Positions 25,601-25,744 of a stretch of DNA of 25,744 nt are shown piece after piece. Source of the DNA: an uncultured Verrucomicrobia subdivision 3 bacterium (GTDB lineage: Bacteria; Verrucomicrobiota; Verrucomicrobiae; Limisphaerales; UBA11358). The translations under genes were made by a program, and so were the position numbers. Positions within the stretch are counted from its first letter, which is position 1, and each line of letters starts with the position of its first letter. The DNA lies in NCBI GenBank assembly GCA_903921455.1, contig CAIXPZ010000263.1:1-25744 (forward strand), given 5' to 3'. A model generated the notes under the pieces. It made no database searches. It saw nothing but the letters and a program-made list of their open reading frames with translations, and was not told where the DNA came from.

Positions 25601-25743
25601 CCGGAGATGATGATGTTGCCCGAGTAAAGCTGGGCTTGGGAATTATAGCGAAATGTTAGAGTTCCACCGCCGGTCTTGTTGAAACCCTGCGTGCCGCCCA
25701 AAATAAAATAGAACCACAGGGTTGCCCCGCTGTTGATGGAAAT
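19639..25743 (-). CDS. Giant exported family 8 polysaccharide lyase with autotransporter-associated repeats (5' end missing)
   Basis: The frame is open to the right edge, so the N-terminus and signal lie outside; residues are counted from the Met at 25701 (2020 aa to the stop). Order: autotransporter-associated beta-strand repeats (1 to about 340), an Ig-like domain (about 350-447), a YDG-like domain (KIYDGTTNATVTL, about 448-527), a PL8 lyase (about 530-1255), more repeats (about 1260-1940), and a C-terminal domain (about 1945-2020) ending QQRFYRIGSP. The lyase has NWWDWEIGG (about 646) and the catalytic set Asn696, His746, Tyr755, Arg809, Arg813, with Glu888 a candidate. PL8 enzymes cleave uronate-containing chains such as chondroitin, hyaluronan or xanthan by beta-elimination. 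The repeats suggest a long beta-helix stalk displaying the enzyme on the cell surface. No classical autotransporter barrel is present. It is followed by the esterase gene on the same strand. Confidence 0.92.
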   Translation of the reverse strand: MSINSGATLWFYFILGGTQGFNKTGGGTLTFRYNSQAQLYSGNIIISGGTLGLNVDANLGNANNDLIISNNATLYFNPTTLAPLTLAPTRNLTLACAAANIDVVGTNWLAIPGNINEISAGQGFQKTDSGTLVLSGVNTYSGATIISGGTLTIAGAGQLGGGAYAAPISNSGSFNFNSSAAQIFSGVISGSGSFTKNGSGTLTLSATNTYGGATTIGAGTLVLTGTGSINNTPSIAIGVGATYDVSAINTYSVGSSTSLTASGNAVPATIKGASGGTVNLASRPITLNFDGSNPALVISQGTLSLSGQTITVNTTQPLANGTYTLISQTTGSVIHTGSYALVGTAGTGTIGFSSGNVQMTITGSASTPTTTTLSGNDAKLYGSNSIITAMVSPGTVTGAVQFYLDGTPLGNALTLSGGSVAIPSTATVSAGAHVIVAAYSGAAAYAPSATTTTVILTVTARSLTVTATGVGKIYDGTTNATVTLSDNRLAGDNLTDNYVSAYFADPNVGTNKPVSVAGISLGGAAAGNYSLVNTTASTTANIRSIGSLDDFDTLRLYWQSNWLIGNPSASTLTSWATTANNYWSTLNTNASRTYLWSDYPFGSNSANITGTFNRLQAMALAWAAPGSSLQGNPALATVITNALDWMCANVYTTTATEYFNWWDWEIGGLQAFNNAVVQMYPILTPAQIANYNNSVDHYQPPTKGWMTGANLTDQCKGMIIRAVLGKNNAKMLYAQTNLSPVFLYVTDGDGYYRDGSFVFHNVHPYTAGYGATLLSDVGQLVNLLNGSPWQVTDPNLTNVFNWVFQSYEPVIYRGEWMAMVGGRGISRGPAGSSSAGIVNPIAQFAPPATAAAITSWSSSPSLPPSQYQFAGMDCAVAWRSNFCVGLRMSSSRIANFESFSGENLHGWFTGDGMMYLYMGNPDTQFTSDFWPTVDPYHLPGTTVQTSPRVNPVGTGISAVGAGKTTSQSWVGGAQVANSYGVSGMSLAAYGTTLTGKKSWFMFDTEIVCLGASITCGDAAEVDTTVEDRRLGLSPTNNFTVNGVTNPPVMGWSSNLTSVSWCALDGVAGYYFPGGATNLCAAFVANTGAWSQINDGSHATSPTDTNLYTDDYLTLWFNHGTKPTNSTYAYAVLPNFTASNMAAYAASPAIVVLTNTATVQAASKPALGVVAANFWVDGTNSAGLITVDKKSSIITSGNMFQIAVGISDPTQTNTSAINVTLNRSATAILSADPGVTVVQLSPQIVLSVNVNGSLGKTYQAVFSSPSNSLTWDTSPSGTTPHPLDGNGTWNSSNTNWWNGSADVAWNDANPLIANFGANGTAGTVTVSGAHTNTWLLFSPATNGNYTLSGAGSLTISNGIMANTSANVNVPLNLPVSQTWTVAANQTVSLGGAVTLPASATLSLTGGGTVKLNAGNNELPPNATVAFADDAILDLGGNHQSLTNLLAANGAIGTVRNGGLTVTATGGFNPFSALTSSSTLDMSGLNSFTYSNSSQNFTVQGTAAIGGIFNLYLGATNNLTAANIYVGNGGGTSVPTGNLYLGQSNIFNTANFQLGAYRGSGNVYVQTGLINPSVIFRGVAGGSTRLGTMTILSQSSGASQTDILDLGAANVDAFIGTLYVLNTAQPGITETATLNFGSGTFDVTTLHLAYVNSANNGTANSTGNFDQNGGLARVQTLNFGATGNSSGTPIFKPSYTLASGATLAAQTITAAAGAPYNAASVRNLNLNGGTVSNYNSATDLTISGADSTSGGVLNIILGAGTTSLFSAGSGRAITVQNTAPISGAGSLIKTGVGTLTLANTNSYSGGTLISSGTMLMNGALGTNLVSVAPGAALGGSGFIGGTVMVQAGGTIQPGNVSGAGTLTIGTLNLGDSASAVTTNRFTISSGGKIFATTVIAFGTNIISILDGSLPASTNTLMTYSGSIGGNGFNSFRLGVLPTLPLGASAYLKNTGTAVQLVVAPLVAPTLGNVAALGAGGFSLNFSGSSGQSFRVLASTNVSLPLTSWLVLTNGVFGAGSINFVDQILTGQQRFYRIGSP
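19880..21890 (-). repeat. C-terminal block of autotransporter-associated beta-strand repeats
   Basis: A second, longer and more diverged block after the lyase. The best copy encodes GVGTLTLANTNSYSGGTLIS (about 20310-20390), with weaker copies around 20530-21720 built on N/G/T-rich strands such as NLYLGQSNIFN and TVKLNAGN. The block resembles the N-terminal one, so the lyase appears to be inserted within a beta-helical stalk. Confidence 0.65.
24700..25743 (-). repeat. N-terminal block of autotransporter-associated beta-strand repeats
   Basis: Coding repeats of the PATR type (about 30-60 aa each): each unit runs as a GSGTLTLS strand, then NTYSGAT, then a GGTLTIAG strand. Clear copies encode GTLVLSGVNTYSGATIISGG and GTLTLSATNTYGGATTIGAG (about 25060-25370). 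The DNA is visibly repetitive around GTGCCGGAA...CCGTTTTT strings at 25140-25160 and 25350-25372. Such repeats build a beta-helix. Confidence 0.75.
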
Positions 25744-25744
25744 G

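Overview
The window looks like chromosomal DNA from a Verrucomicrobiota bacterium, probably in or near the Pedosphaeraceae/Limisphaerales. This is inferred from protein content, since there is no rRNA to settle it. The signs are a planctomycete/verrucomicrobial-type PSCyt (DUF1549/DUF1553) + DUF1501 pair, four exported enzymes with twin-arginine signals, a giant autotransporter-repeat protein, a sensor kinase with a Reg_prop propeller and Y_Y_Y domain, and a pseudopilin-like small protein.

Layout. (1) 1-2335 is the right end of an integrated element: an unrecognised gene (93-896), a tyrosine recombinase (905-2176), and a 28-bp 3' fragment of a tRNA gene (2308-2335, tRNA-Gly type) that looks like the displaced attachment site. 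The rest of the element, and presumably the intact tRNA, lie left of the window. (2) 2534-6470 is ordinary chromosome: a small Trp-rich protein, a YgjP/DUF45 metallopeptidase, a Tat-exported amidohydrolase facing a Tat-exported aldo/keto reductase, and a secreted thioredoxin-fold-like protein. (3) 6536-7861 is a cluster of small, mostly membrane proteins: zinc ribbon, two-helix membrane protein, pseudopilin-like protein, Gly/His-rich membrane protein. (4) 8115-13875 (minus) is a tight three-gene unit: PSCyt/LamG cytochrome protein, DUF1501 protein, NHL propeller protein. (5) 14028-17997 (minus) is a two-component system: a 1055-aa propeller sensor kinase, broken by a frameshift in this sequence, and a NarL-type regulator. 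(6) 18039-25743 (minus) is a glycan-degradation pair: a partial giant protein holding a family 8 polysaccharide lyase between blocks of autotransporter-associated repeats, followed by a sialate O-acetylesterase-type esterase.

How it may work together (inference). The surface lyase would cut an acidic, uronate-containing polysaccharide by beta-elimination. The esterase would strip acetyl groups from it. The kinase/regulator pair between this locus and the PSCyt unit could sense degradation products and control one or both.

A cross-cutting observation is that four genes lose their frame in the same sense: adding exactly one base restores a sensible protein each time, twice beside a short homopolymer. 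I read this mainly as single-base deletions in the assembly. No CRISPR array, complete RNA gene, insertion sequence or origin was seen.
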